Source: Wyeomyia smithii
Taxonomy: Eukaryota; Arthropoda; Insecta; Diptera; Culicidae
Direction of reading: 5' to 3'
Assembly (NCBI RefSeq): GCF_029784165.1
Contig: NC_073695.1
Coordinates: 7,944,320 to 8,008,319 of the forward strand
Length of the DNA: 64,000 nucleotides
The notes under the pieces are model-generated. The model searched no databases and was not told the DNA's origin. It was given only the letters and a program-made list of their open reading frames with translations. The translations under genes and the position numbers were made by a program. Positions 32,279-45,092 of this stretch are shown here, piece by piece. Each line of letters starts with the position of its first letter. Positions within the stretch are counted from its first letter, which is position 1.

Positions 32279-34560
32279 AACTTTTTTTCCTCACTCACTT
32301 TTCTCAGAGATGGTTGGACCGATTTTCATAAAATTAATTGCAAATGAAAGGTCTAGTTGTGCCATAGGTTGCTATTGACTTTCATCGTAATCGGATTTTT
32401 AGTTTAGAGGTTATGTATCAAAATGTAATAATCACGAAACATCAATATCTCAGAAACTACACAACCGATTTAAAAAAAACTGGTTTCAAATGATCGGGCT
32501 GTCTCCAGAACCCTTAACTTTTAAATTTCGTTATGATTGAAAATATGGTTCAAAAGTTATGTAAAGAAAAGTTATCCTGAGATTGTTTAAACTCACTCAT
32601 TTTTCTCAGAGATGGCTGCACTGATTTTCACAAAATTAGTGTCAAATGAAAGGTCTAGTTGCCCTATAGGTTGCTATTGAATTTCATTGCAATCGGATTG
32701 TAACTTTGTACGTTGTTCATAAAAAATGTGAAATCACATAATGAAAGTAAACATATTGACTTTCTCCTAACGATCACTGGCTAAATAAAAGGTAGAAAAG
32801 TGATCCAAATGGCCGAATGTCATATGCTACTCGACTCAGTTCGACGAATCGAGCATTTTCTGCATGTATGCATGTATAGGTGTATATGTGTGTGAGTGTG
32901 GGTGTGTACGTGTGTATGTGCACCTTTTTTCGCACTCACTTCTCTCAGAGATGGTCTGAGCGATTCTTTCTATCATGGTGTCAAATAAAGGGTCTATTTG
33001 CCGCTTAGGTTGCTATTGAATTTCATTGTAATCAAACTTTTAGTTCTGGCGCTGCGTCAGAATTTGAAAAACGTTCTTATATCTCAGAAGCTATGAACAT
33101 AGTTGAATCAAATTAATGGGCTTTTTAACCCTTAAACAATGAATTTTATAATGTTTAAACATGTGGTTTGAAAGTTATAGAAAGAAACGTAACCCGAAGA
33201 CTGTTTAAAACTATAGCTACGATCAAAATATGTGGCCTCAACATCATTTAAATTTGATATTGTACTATTTCAATGTTTGCGGCCTTGCTCGGGATTGAAG
33301 TTGAAATTAAAAGTCATTTCTATCATTTCACTTTTTGCCTTTTTCCAAGGTATAGAAGTGCTCAAAAGGGCCGAATGTCGTATACCACTCGACTTAGTTC
33401 GACGAGCTGAGCATTTTATGTATGTGTATGTGTGGGTGTGTGTGTGTAACGCTCTCCCAATCTCACTCGATTTTCTCAGAGATGGCTGAACCGATTTCAA
33501 TGAAACTAATTGCAAATGAAAGGTCTAGTTGCCCTAGAAGACCCTATTGAATTTTATTGTAATCTGATTTCTAGTTTAGAGGTTATGTATCAAAATGTAA
33601 AAATCATGAAACATCAATATCTCAGAAACTATTCAACCGATTTGTACAAAAATAGTTTCAAATGAACGGGCTACCTAAACAACCCTTAACTTTTGCATTT
33701 TATGGAGATTGAACAATGGTTCAGAAGTTATGGAAAGAAACGTGTTCTGGAGACTATTTAATCTCACTCATGTTTCTCAGAGATGGCTGACCCGATTTCC
33801 ACAGAATTAGTATCAAATGAAAGGTCTAGCTGCCTCATAGCACCCTATTGAATTTTGCTGTAATCGGACTGTAACTTCGTCTGTAATGTATCGAAATGTG
33901 AAAATTACTTCATTATCTTAGAAACTACACAACCGATTTGAACAATATTGATATCAGATGAACGGGCTTGTTAAGGGTTAACTGATGAATTATGATTGAA
34001 CACGTGGTTTCAAAGTTTGGCTGTCCTATACGTTACCTTTTCATTTGATTGTAACCAAACTTAAGCAACTGTTATGTTTCAATTTGTAAAACAACGAAAG
34101 TCCATTATCTCAAGTATTACACGACTTATTTGAACATAACTAGTGTCATACAAACGAGTCATCTCTCAAACTTACAAATAACAAACTTCATAACAATTTG
34201 AAATGCTGTTCAAAAGTTTTGGAAAGAAAAGAAATTTAAGGACTATTCAATACTATACCGGCTTTGGTCAATATATATATGGCCTCAATATGATTTAAAT
34301 GTGGCATCGTACTATTTGAACGTTCCCGGTATCGCTCGTGATTAAATTGTTCGAAATTGAGAGTCATTTCTTTTATTTCACTATTTCTTAAGCACTGACA
34401 TTACGTCAAATTTCTTATTTTATACTTTAATTACAACATCAATATTTTAGAACTCAAAGAGTGAATATACCTTTATTGGATTAATGCATTCATGTGCATC
34501 TATTTTTACAAATAATAAGTTTGAATGAGAAAGGCTGAGTCTGACCGCTAGGTGGATTAA
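32090..34560 (+). repeat. Modular interspersed mosquito-type repeat, several tandem modules
   Basis: Three head segments begin near 32092, 32757 and 33337 ('gcctttctcctagaaaggta' type, then 'ggccgaatgtcatat' and 'gacgaactgagc' type), each leading into a GT-rich stretch. Five copies of 'tctcagagatggctg' or variants lie at about 32304, 32607, 32946, 33475 and 33777, each followed by 'accgattttca' and 'aaatgaaaggtctagttgcc' type text. The right end near 34520-34560 is 'gagaaaggctgagtctgacc' followed by 'gctaggtggattaa'. From memory this is a common unclassified mosquito repeat; it encodes nothing recognisable. Confidence 0.7.
32202..32272 (+). repeat. (GT)n microsatellite
   Basis: A nearly perfect GT run of about 70 bp within the modular repeat. 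Confidence 0.97.
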
Positions 34561-35516
34561 TTTAGGTTGTTTTGACTGGTTGTCAGATTTGAAAAACCCC
34601 GTCACCTTCATATTTTGAATTACTCTTTATTTGGCCTTATCGCTCAAATTGTTTAACCACATCAGAATTTTCAGAGTAGAAAAAATACAAGGAAAAAATA
34701 ACTGGATACCCTATCCTGCTCGGGATTTTATTTCATCTTTGATTTAATTGGTTAAACTCTAAAATTGATGCTCTCTGTCGTCTGTGAAAACATAATTTTA
34801 GACCGAATTGCTAGAAAATCATTTGGTCAAGTATATTTTCATATCACTTACTTGAAGGCAGCCACATCCTCGCCCCCGTTGAGAGAGCTGCTTACTCCAA
34901 ACCCTCGACAAAAGGGGTAACTCTTTTTAATCCCACTGTATTGGTACTAAATTGTGGGTGATGAGTATACCCTGCGCTTTACTGTGCAATAAAATAGCGA
35001 TTTGCTTTCGAATAAAGACAAAGTTACATCATCGTAAATGACGGTAAACTATACGTAATAATAAAACTTAGGGCGTTGTATCTGCGATGCACTTCTTATG
35101 TTGGTCAAAAAATGATTTTCTTGAAATAAATAGGGTATCGAACGACTTCGGCAGTGGTTCTTCTTTGGCAGGTTTTCTGCAATGTTTTTAATAATCTACT
35201 CACGTATGAAAAAAAGTCAATTCCTCCCGTAATCAGTATAATTAGATAAAATATTTTTGGCGAAATGAGAAAAATTCCTATGTAAAATATTGAATAAGAT
35301 CAGAGGGAGAAAAAACACACTTTGGCACCTTGTTCCCATTTCGATTGTTTTGATACTCTGAAACGTTCTAGCGCTTCTTTAATCTAGTTTTAACACTCTC
35401 TCTGTTACGTGTATACATCAAACACATCAACTGCTAAAACCTCCACACAGTAATCAATTTTGGACCCTCCCCATCCCCTTCCATGGACACCCCTGCTCAT
35501 ATAAATTTAGAAAATT
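34561..35516. other. Unassigned AT-rich DNA
   Basis: Nothing recognised between the modular repeat and the RTE-like pseudogene. Confidence 0.4.
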
Positions 35517-35949
35517 TTGTATGGACCGTGGACATTTCGAAGACCTTTCTCGAAGCTGTCCACGTGGAATGTGGATAGCCTCTTACTTACTGGAACAATG
35601 AACTACTTAAAGTCGGTTCACACATGTTTACACCGTTACTTGACGAGGCACTCATCACCACAGGAGAGAACGCGTCCAAATATTGACAAGCAGATTGTAA
35701 GGAGAAAGAAACGACAGCAGAAGGACAAAGATCGGGAACAGCTGAAGCAACGGTTTCGGAATTCGGGCTAATGACACAAGCAAGTTTTACGAGAAGGTAA
35801 ATCAATCCCGTAAGGGCAGCACATCGAGCATCTGGATTCGGTAGGGACTACCGACAGAGCTCTGTAAACACAGCAAAGAGGCATCATTACCGGAGTTCTA
35901 TTGGGTAATTGCCAAAATTTGAGAGGAAGAAAGACTACCAGAAGAATGA

Positions 35950-36300
35950 ATGGAAGGAGTTGTATGGCCTATCTATGGAAAGGGCGATCAGCTACGTGGT
36001 ATACCGTATAACGTGCCCACATATCACGTCTTTGTGGACTTGAAGGCAGCGTATGATACAGTCGATCGAAATAAGCTACGACAAACGATGTACGACTACG
36101 GTTTGGATCGAGTGATGTGTTTCGTGTGCGTATCGGGGCCACTCTTAAATATATTCAAAGTGCGCAGAGGGTTAAGACGAGAGATGAACTATCCTGCGCG
36201 CTGTTCAACATTACTCATAAGGGTGTTAACCTACGAGCGGACATTACAACGAGAAGCACGATGTTGAGGGTGGCTTCGACGTTATAACGATAAACTTTGT
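35950..36300 (+). pseudogene. RTE-like reverse transcriptase fragment
   Basis: The frame 35950-36267 carries TYHVFVDLKAAYDTVDRNKL, with the motif A Asp kept, followed by VCVSGPLLNIFKVRRGLRRE, which corresponds to the RGLRQGD block of the family but with the QGD altered. The motif C position, reached by a frame change near 36260, reads GFDVITINF instead of a GFADDIDI-like motif, so the catalytic Asp pair is lost. Non-functional. Confidence 0.7.
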
Positions 36301-36380
36301 GACGGTGGAGGGAATCTACGTCAGACTACTAATGGAGGCTGGGAAAGTTGGACCAAAATTAATGCGTCGAAAACCAAGTA

Positions 36381-37595
36381 CCGTAAACTGGGGTGACCTT
36401 GATCACTTTCCTTAAATATATCTCAACTATTATGAAAACCTATAGTCGAATCCCTCTATAACGACACTTTTTATAGTGACAAATCTCGCTATAGCGACAT
36501 TCTCAACAGTCCCTTCTCTTTTACACTAAAATTCTTCGTTTTATTGCGACATTTCGCTATAACGACCTTCCTCTATAACGGCATACAAAACTAATACTTG
36601 TCATTCTTAATTGCGACAATAGTACAGTCTAACATCTCTATAACGACATTGCTAAATCTATAACGACATTCCGCTATTACGACAGTCCCTTGCGATGTCA
36701 CTATAAAAGGATTCGACTGTACTGATAAAAAAACTGTTTGATACTTTTAAAATGAATACTGGCATGCATTAAACAAGATTCAGTTACTACTTCAAAAGAT
36801 TAGCAACAATTCTGTTGTTTTTAAATTTGCTCTAAAATTTTTTCATCAATCATCATTCCGGGGAGACTTTAATCACATAATTTTTTTTGATTAATTTGGA
36901 GTGAAACTTTCCCGCTTTAACCAATTTTAACAGTCTAAAACGACTTAAATGAATTTATAAATGTGATGAGCAATTTGGGGGCCAGTCACATTCCACGTGA
37001 ACAGTTTATGTTGGTGAATGTCCAAGATTCAAACAAAATTTTGGGAATATATATATGAATGATTGTCCTTGGAGAGGGAAGTCGATCTAAATTCATCAAA
37101 AACTAGTCGATGTAGAATATGGCTCATCCAATAGTTCAAAGTTGCATGTCACATGACGTCTTGGGTTGTCGTTAAGAAGAAAACATGTGATACACTGTTG
37201 AGATTATTGGGAGTCAACATTGCTTTGAGGAAAAATTACAAAAATAATAATGAAAATTATCGTGATGATATTTTCTTAGCTTCAGAACTGATCTGGGGAC
37301 AAAATGAAAAAAAATAGGTATCGCAGCTTGTTGTTGAGTATCTGCTTGAACCGATTGTTTGTACGCAATAAAAATCGCTCAAAATTCAGTTTATTTTCAA
37401 TTCGTATTCTAGCATGAAAAACACTATTCAAATAGCAGGAAATGCATGAATAGTTGAAATGTACATATATTTGAACACAATCAGTGAAGATTACGACAAA
37501 TCCCAAGCTTTACGAGCGCTTTTTATCACAAATTCAAAAAAAAAGGGTAGAGTGATCAAAGTCACTCCACTAATCAAAGTCACCCCAGTTTACGG
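36381..37595 (-). mobile_element. TA-target inverted-repeat element, copy 2
   Basis: The ends CCGTAAACTGGGGTGAC (36381) and the inverse at 37579-37595 are flanked by TA (36379-36380 and 37596-37597). The interior is a reverse-orientation homologue of 8837-9760. Removing it with one TA rejoins the RTE-like reading frame as INASKTKYMKES, which shows the pre-insertion state. It is longer than copy 1 because it carries a 277-bp MITE (36443-36719). No transposase. Confidence 0.92.
36443..36719. mobile_element. Pogo/Tc1-type MITE nested in the TA element
   Basis: The ends TAGTCGAATCC and (inverse) CAGTCGAATCC are flanked by TA (36441-36442 and 36720-36721). The interior is built of iterated 'ctataacgaca'-type motifs. 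The related element at 8837-9760 shows the corresponding empty site (single TA before 'ctgaaaaaaa' in reverse orientation near 9700), confirming both borders. Confidence 0.9.
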
Positions 37596-37597
37596 TA

Positions 37598-38210
37598 TAT
37601 GAAAGAAAGCGAGAGAAAAAAGCCCTCCACGGACGGTGATCATGGACGGCGATGAACTCGAAGAGATAGATGAGTTCGTCTTCGTATACCGAGGATCTCT
37701 ATTGATAGCCAGCAATAACGCAAATTGGAAGATCCAACGATGTATTTAAGCTGGTAATCAGGCCCACTTTGGCTTGCGCTGGACGTTTCGATCCAGATCA
37801 GTAGTTATCTATGGACTTGAAACCGTGACGCTGCTTACGGAAGTCATACACGCACTGGTTGCATTTGAGCGGAAAGTGTCGCTGACAATTTTTAAGGAAG
37901 TACAAATCGAAAGCGGAGAGTGGCGCAGGTGTATGAATCACGAGCTGTAGGCACTACTTGGAGAGATTCCTATGAATGTGTCGGGCGGCTGCGATGGGCT
38001 GGACATGTCTCAAGGATGCCGGACGACAGTGAGGTGAAATCAATGGACCGGCACCAGAAAAAGATGGGCCCAATGTGCTAGGTGACTTGACCAGGTTAAA
38101 ACGGATCTGCAAGTGTCGGAACACCTGGGAAACTGGCGACGAGTATCACAGGACCAAGGAAAACAGAGGGAAATTCATGATACACACGAGTCACCGCGGC
38201 CATAGGCTGC
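37598..38210 (+). pseudogene. RTE-like ORF2 C-terminal remnant
   Basis: It reads DGDELEEIDEFVFVYRGSL, SNNANWKIQRCI-stop-AGNQAHFGLRWTFRSR, then in shifted frames IYGLETVTLLTEVIHAL, FERKVSLTIFKEVQIESGEW and RRCMNHEL-stop-ALLGE. This is the conserved C-terminal segment of the family, with several stops. Confidence 0.7.
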
Positions 38211-38301
38211 TAGAGTAAGCAAGTGTAAGTGTGCTTACACCACCAACACTTACATTGGTGTCGGTGTTAAATTTCTCCTCGATGCCGTATGAAAGTTAAC
38301 A

Positions 38302-38512
38302 CACACTTAAAATTTTTTGCCGGGTCTCGGTAATTTATTGCCGAGAACGGCACCACTGAGTGCTCGTTAATATTTTGTGCCGAAACTTCAGTTAGGTTGA
38401 ACCGAGATTTTCGAAAAAATGTGACAGCTGTCATTTTTTTTTTCAAACCGAGCACTCAGTGGTGCCGCTCTCGGCAAAAATTACCGAGATCCGGCAAAAA
38501 AATTTAAGTGTG
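38302..38512. mobile_element. MITE with ~60-bp terminal inverted repeats
   Basis: The left arm (38302-38370: CACACTTAAAATTTT, then 'ttgccgggtctcggtaa' and 'ggcaccactgagtgctcg') is mirrored by the right arm (38447-38512: 'cgagcactcagtggtgcc', 'ttaccgagatccggcaa', 'aatttaagtgtg'). Total 211 bp. The target duplication is uncertain: CA adjoins both ends, but a longer match is lacking. No coding capacity. Confidence 0.85.
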
Positions 38513-41500
38513 CAGTATAAATCACACTCAATCAGGTTTATTATTAAAGCAATTTCGTCAATTGGCTTTCAAAATAGCGTCAGACGTCATCTTAGGTTTC
38601 AACATGGAGTGAAATATTTATTCTGCATTTTTGACATTTAAATAGTTTTTGACACTAATTTCAACCGCTTTGATATGTTTGATATATCAGCCATTCCGAT
38701 CATGCTATAGCTGATCTCAACTGAAAATTTTTTAGACCCGTATTCGATTTTCTGCTGTCAACATTCAAGTTAATTTAAAACAGACAGTGTGTGCAGTTAA
38801 CAAAACTATATATAATAAATACCGCACCCAGACGGTCCCGTCTTGGAGGGTTTAAGACTAAGAAGACCCTACCAGTTGATGTTTTCGCTTTGTCTAACCT
38901 TTTTTCAATGGAAACGCATGGTGGTTAAATTAAAAACGCTTGGTGGAAGATTAAAACATAACTATTTCCAAAATAAGAAAATACCCTTGTGAAAATTCAA
39001 CATTTTATGTAAAATTATCTGAGGAATCCTAGAACAATACCAAAGGATAAGTTTTCTTGGGTCTTGAGCCTACCACAACGATGAAATATAGTTTATATCA
39101 ATTTTTTTTCATTTTTTTTTTCATTTGAAAGTGCTCTAATTATTTTCAATTCGATGTCGAAATACTCAAAATCGGTTGGACGATTCAAAGGTTACAAATT
39201 TTTGGAAGCAAAAATATGTTGAAATAAGTCGATTTCTTATGCCACCCTATTTCAGGAAGTGTCACGCTGAGAGCCAAATAAAACAAAGTACGGGTCTAAC
39301 ATTTTCCAACAAACTCCAGCTGCACAGTGGTCCAATAAGGCAAAAAGTGGAACGTAATTCCATAGAGCCTTTTACCTTCATCCTAGCTTAAAAGTGTCTT
39401 CGGAACAATTGTTGGTATGAATGACCCGCATAGTAACACACGTTTTTATAGAATAGTTGACGTTACCTATTCCATGACATTTCTATCACCAGAGAAGCGC
39501 AAAAATTGAAGGCTACAAGAACAAGTACCGATTCTATATGAAGGATTACCTACCTACATGCAATCCAGCTTGCTAGAATGAAGTGGCAAAATACATCTCG
39601 AGTACTAATACCGCAATGCGCAAATCTGTTGCTACGACAACTGTTAACCAGCGCATGCGCAAATGTGTTGTTATGCGCAGTGCAACCAGATCGACAATCG
39701 TTTTTATTAGTGGCAGTTTTAATTGAATATAAATTGATGATAAAAAATTATATTCAACCTTTCAGAATCAGTTGTTTCTTGAGCTTGAATATTAAAATTG
39801 TTTTCGCATGGTTTCAACACGTTTTCTGGACAAAAAATCTAACAAAACTGGAGAATGTTGTTAGATATACGATAACAAAAACAGGAGTGATATTGATTAC
39901 ACTGCAAGCGTTTTGTTTATCTTCTGGTGGCGCATTATAGTAATTGCATGGAATACTTAGACCAGCACTTTGATACTTTAGCCAATCGATTTTCAGTTTT
40001 TAGCAAAAAAAGATCATGGTTTGTTAATACTTACTCCAGGAAACTGTACATTTCTTTCAAATTCTGTGCCATAGTTTAGCTTAAGTACTCGAAAAACTTC
40101 CGTACTCAACAAGAAAGGAAGAAAATGTTCAATTTTTATCGAGAGAAAATTTACATACAAAACCAAGTATTTAAATTGAAGCCCTAACCATATTAAGAAA
40201 CTTTGTAGAAGATCGGAAACCCATTGGTTAAGTTGGTAATTTGGTTCTGTTAGATTTCATTCCTGACCAATTGTGTACTGTAGCAAGACGATGATTTACT
40301 GGAAATTTGATGCAGGCAGCAATTTTGAATAGAAATGTTAATATGTTGTTTGCTTCAATTCTCGTCTATTCTATCGCAGTTTTCCATAGCGAACGAACCA
40401 GCAAAGGAAAACGGCCAACCTTTCTGGTTATTGACGATCGCGTTCCACAGCGCTTGATTTTGGATCTCCCGTCTGTGTGAAAAGCACCGTCTCCATTATT
40501 GTGACACTCCAATAGCACATTTTAGTGCCTCAAATTTATAAAAATGAAATGATTATTATTTTTCGGCCTCTCACCAAAACGTTGCTGATAGTGATCGAAG
40601 GGTTAGTTTTATAACTTGTTATTTTTGTTTCCTTTTTACTTTCGGAAGCAATTCTTTGTTCTTCGTTGTATCGTTGCATGAAACTGGCAGTTCAATCAGT
40701 ATTACATATTACGAAACCGCTCAATGGCAGTATTTTAAATTATATAATACAAACTAGCTTGAGAATCAAAATTTGATCGCATTTTGTGAGAAACAATTCC
40801 ATTTCAAGGACCTTTAGAACCGCTTTTTCTAATCGCTTTGAATGAATGTAGAATTGCAGTCAGAATTTCATAATTTGCACGGTGAGAAAATTCAACATTG
40901 TCTCTAGAAGGTATTTAATGAGGGGCGACTGTAATTTGTACTTAATTGAGCAGTTTACCTGGTGTTAGTGTATTTCGTAAAAGCTGCAGTTTATATACAG
41001 AAGTCTGAACTTCGCGATTTTGCCACTTGTCTTCGGTGGTATCTAAACGATATGCTTGTTGACGGTTATACATTTGACGTAAAACTGATGTACTTGGCAC
41101 ACAATGCTTGCCTGTACATCTACGAACAATTTGCTGCGCAATCCGTCCCCTTTTTTACATTCCGTCAATCCATCACTTACGCGGCGCCGCCTGATTGTGG
41201 CGTTCTTCAGCTCCGTAGATATTTAAGCAATCACACGAGTTTTTATCATACAAGTTTTGTTTATCTTCACATCTCTTTCTCTGATATTAACTGGCAGAAA
41301 TCAATCAAACGAAATAATTGAAAGTATACATTTAATGATCAGAAAGAGTTGTGAGTAAAGCCACTACCGCATAAGGCTCTTTGTTACATTAAATGTGTTG
41401 TTTCATTCTAGAGTAGTCGCAAATGATAAATTTGAAAAAAACTTCTTCTTTTCAATCTTTCTTTGAGTTATAAATCTCAATGATGCTATTTTGTATCAAT

Positions 41501-41543
41501 ATTTTTATGTCAATAGCTTCTATCTAACACTAATAAAATAACT
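38513..41543. other. Unassigned AT-rich DNA
   Basis: No repeat boundary, RNA gene or convincing CDS was found. The frame 40962-41321 (119 codons, no ATG at its 5' limit) resembles nothing I recognise. Confidence 0.35.
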
Positions 41544-41559
41544 TTCTAAACATAATATG

Positions 41560-41790
41560 GCGGCCCTGAATTTCTCAAAATGGTATCTGGGGTGAATGTT
41601 TGGCTCTTGTGCAACATTCCGTAACCTAGGTATTTGGTCATTTCGAGCTGTTTTTCTGAGAGCAGTAGTCGCCATCTTGGATTTCAAAATAGCATGTGGA
41701 GTTCATTTCTTGCTTCTGGATATCTGGATTTTGGTTTCCAAAAATCGGGAGTCGCCATCTTAGAATTCAAAATGGTTCCATAGAAATATC
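41560..41790 (+). repeat. Dispersed repeat with iterated 'gtcgccatcttggatt' phrase
   Basis: 'agtcgccatcttggatttc' with 'aaaatagc' at 41665-41695 and 'agtcgccatcttagaattc' with 'aaaatggt' at 41750-41775 repeat a phrase of about 85-bp spacing. The same phrase occurs in 3110-3310. Unclassified. Confidence 0.5.
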
Positions 41791-41959
41791 TCCTGCTTCC
41801 AAAAACTTCTACACGTCGAATTTTAGCATTTACCCGGGCCTCAAAAACCGCTACATACAAATGAAAATGTCGTTCCGCTGATCCGTTCTCGAGTTTAATC
41901 GTGACATACGACAGCGATTTATTTTTATTTAAATAGAAGAGAAGATAGAAGAGGAATAA

Positions 41960-41986
41960 AAAGAAGAAGAAGAAGAAGAAGAAGAA
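41960..41986 (+). repeat. (GAA)n microsatellite
   Basis: Nine consecutive AAG/GAA units. Confidence 0.95.
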
Positions 41987-41991
41987 AAAAT

Positions 41992-44900
41992 GGATAGATT
42001 GAGGCTGAAGCAGCAATTTTTTTATACGTGTAAAAATCGTTACTTATTTAAAATTCTTGTTCTTGAAGTGAGTTTATGGCCTTCCTGATGGCACCATAAA
42101 CGATAGTTGTTTTAGCCTTTCTTGAGAATCTTTCAAGTTAAAATGCGTTCTATTATTCTATTATTGCATAAAAATCAAATATTTTCAATGTTGAATTAAA
42201 ATTACCCTAGTATGCATCACTGCAACGAAGAACAACAGTTCGCCCAGGCTAAAAGCTTGCCATTATATGATGGCAACTAAGTTTGTTAGATGGTAGTATC
42301 ACATATCACAAACATTCCAATAATACCCCTCAGAGCGTTCCCATTAAAGGAGCTGAGAAGGACAACACAGAGCTGCCACACTTTGTCGTAGATGGATCCG
42401 ATCCAGTTTCTTTAGAAAACAAGTGGGGAGCTTTCAAGCTGATAAATTGGAAGCATTCTCAGGCGAATTTCTCTTCCCAGCTCGGGGGCAGCAAGGTGCT
42501 CCAGTCCACTCCAACTGTCCAACTGTGTCTCTCTCTTTGTACTGCGGTGCAATTGTGTGAACGATTTCCTTGAGATGACTGGTCCTTAAGAAGGAGAAAG
42601 AGGCACCCAGCAGAACCCAGGCTATCGTGAAGCCTGTGGGAAATTGATGAAGCAGCTCCCACACACAGCAACAACAATACAATTGGCGCATTTGTTAGGA
42701 CCGAAGCGATTCCGATAAGCAGCGAATGCAGCCGGTGTTGAAATTGCTGAGACGTGCTAAGAAATGTGCTCCGTTTGGTCCTTCCGAGATAAAGCAACAA
42801 CTTCAAGGGTCAGCTGGGAATGTTTGTAAATATTTGGAGATCCCAATTAAACCTAACAGTGTTTACAAAGGTCTGTCACTGGGATTAGATTATTAGAAAC
42901 CTAATGAAAATTAAACTTGCTTTATTTTGTATCATCCAATGATGAAACATTACCAATCCAGATTCTCCCCGTAGCAGCTAGATTTAAAATTACACTCCTC
43001 TGCCAGAACTATAATTTTCCAGCAGACTCCCGAAGGGCGTGTTGGCAAATAAATCGATTCCTAGAGTACCATTACTGTTACCCCCGCTGCACACACACGT
43101 CGTTCTCCCGTTCGCCGAAAGCTCGAAACGAGCTGGAATAGCATAAATATGTTCGCCCCGAGTCACGCCGCTTCGACGTTCGCTGCAACCGGATGGATAG
43201 ATATAGGTATAATATAAGGTGAGGACCTGCTGCAACCGATGATGTTTCCTTATATTTTCACCCGCGCGTCCTGCGCAAAGAAAATCATGCATTTTCGGTG
43301 CACTTCTATTAGCTTTAACGGAACTGCGGATCTTGCTTAGTGGTAGGAAAGGGCATCCTTTACCCGATCCCGCGCATGATCCGAACTTGGATCCACTTTG
43401 CACAAACTTCCGCCTTCTACTTGTCGTCAACCGACTCATGTTCTTCCGCTGATACGGTAATAATATTTATGCAACATTCTTCTTCTTTTTTTTTCTCTTC
43501 TGCAAGCTTGAATTGTGTAATATTACGCTTCATTAGGTTTTATCCCTTGCTCTTGCGGTGGTTCTCGAGTATTCCCGTACCCGTCACTGCCAAAAACCAC
43601 ACAACGCTGAGTATGGCACAGGGAATCGAAAATTAGACTATCTATGGAAACACTTGCTCTTGCTTGCACCTTGCTCGACTAAAATGGTAGCTCGACTAAA
43701 AAAAAGTATATACTATTTTTTTTGCTTGCCTCATGAGGTTTGGCTGTAAGGATGTAGCATCCAGAAGCAAATTGATTGAACACGCTGTTGGCGCGGACGA
43801 GGAACACGGGGCGGGAAAATTTGGCCAGAAATGGTTGAAGCTGGAAATTTACAACTCATCGCACCAGGTTTGAATAGCTCTGATAATAATAGACATAAAT
43901 AAGTAAACAGGAAAGAATAATAAAAATGGTGTGTAACAATATCGAAGAATAAACTAAGTAAATGAAATCAACAAACAATAAAACTTCAATAAAATTGGTT
44001 TTATGGTATATTCAAATTTTTGTATTTTCTTTTAAAATTCCACTTTCAACTTTGTATTTCCTTGTTCTTTGTCCCTTATCCTCTATCAGTTGTCTTTGTG
44101 TTCCATGTTAGAAAAAATGGTTATGAAAGTTTGCACTCCAAGTAACTTGTTGCAGTTAACATCTTATTTTACTATCAAGACTTTAGTTTTAACTGAGCTC
44201 TGTAAAAGTAATTTTGATTAAAACCTAGTTTGAACGTGTCTTTCTAGTAAAAGAAATGCAACATCTCGCATCAAATCTGAGCGAAATGGTTTTGTATGTC
44301 AAAGTCCAGTCGTTATCCTCACTCCACTGGGCACTAAAACAATCCTTCGCAAATCCTCCTCGCGAAAGCCACTTATCTCCGGTGTGGAAGCTTACAAAGT
44401 AACACCGGCCAGAGAATCCTTCTTTATTTGTTTTCCACGCCAAGCAGCAAACCATTATTTATTTACATCACTTCCGTATTATTGAACCAGCAGCCGATCC
44501 AGACTAACCCACCGTGCGTCGTCGTCGCCGGCGGAAAACATCACTCGGTCCACCGTTCCTGCCCGCGCCCAATCAGCCGACAACGAACGGCACCAGTTCC
44601 GAACAAACTCGAAAGCGCATAAGTGCAAACGGAAATGCTGACTTTGTCGTCTGAATTCTAGAACCCATAAAATTGTTCGAATGTGTATACTAACTGTAGA
44701 GACCCTGGCCTGGCAGTACCGCAAAACTGCACTCCGGCAGGAAGGCTGGGAAGGGCTCCGAATCGTGTCATACTTTGTCGCACCCGGTGAAGATGACGGA
44801 ATCGGCGATGATCGACGGCTGGCGACAGGAAATGTGAATGTGTTTTCCTCTGTTTTCGCTTCAATCCCACCGGAACTGAATCGAACCAGGAGCAAACAGA

Positions 44901-45092
44901 CCGTACGGGAGCCATCCGCTTTTGCCTTGCCGGGTGGCCTTCGATAGACGATGTATCGACGTTTAGCACACGGTAAGCAACGAGCATCGGTTCTGTGCAC
45001 CTGTTTGCTCTCGCAACAGCATAATCTTGAAGTTTACATTTAGCAGGAGGATGTGTGTTCCAGTGAAGAGGTCAATTAGCGAAAGATGTTGG
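41992..45092. other. Mostly single-copy-looking DNA
   Basis: GC-balanced segments (42300-43450 and 44250-45050) alternate with AT-rich DNA. Overlapping ORFs of up to 173 codons (44479-45000, minus) are present on both strands but show no domain and no consistent exon borders. It could be host regulatory or untranslated sequence. Confidence 0.35.

Larger units (their letters stand above)
35517..38230 (+). mobile_element. Degenerate RTE-like non-LTR retrotransposon
   Basis: Remnants in order on the plus strand: endonuclease start (FSKLSTWNVDSLLLTG, about 35550), basic linker (RRKKRQQKDKDREQLKQRF, 35700s), RT motif A region (YHVFVDLKAAYDTVDRNKL, 36021-36077), SGPLLNIFKVRRGLR (36130s) and a ruined motif C region (36250-36290). 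After a TA-element insertion at 36381-37595 come DGDELEEIDEFVFVYRGSL (37640s), IYGLETVTLL and FERKVSLTIFKEVQ to about 38210, with a 'taagcaagtgtaagtg' tail. Many frameshifts and stops. The RTE assignment is tentative. Confidence 0.7.

Noticed and set aside
44479..45000. 173-codon minus-strand ORF and overlapping frames as a gene
   Set aside because: Three overlapping open frames of similar quality on both strands point to base composition rather than coding.
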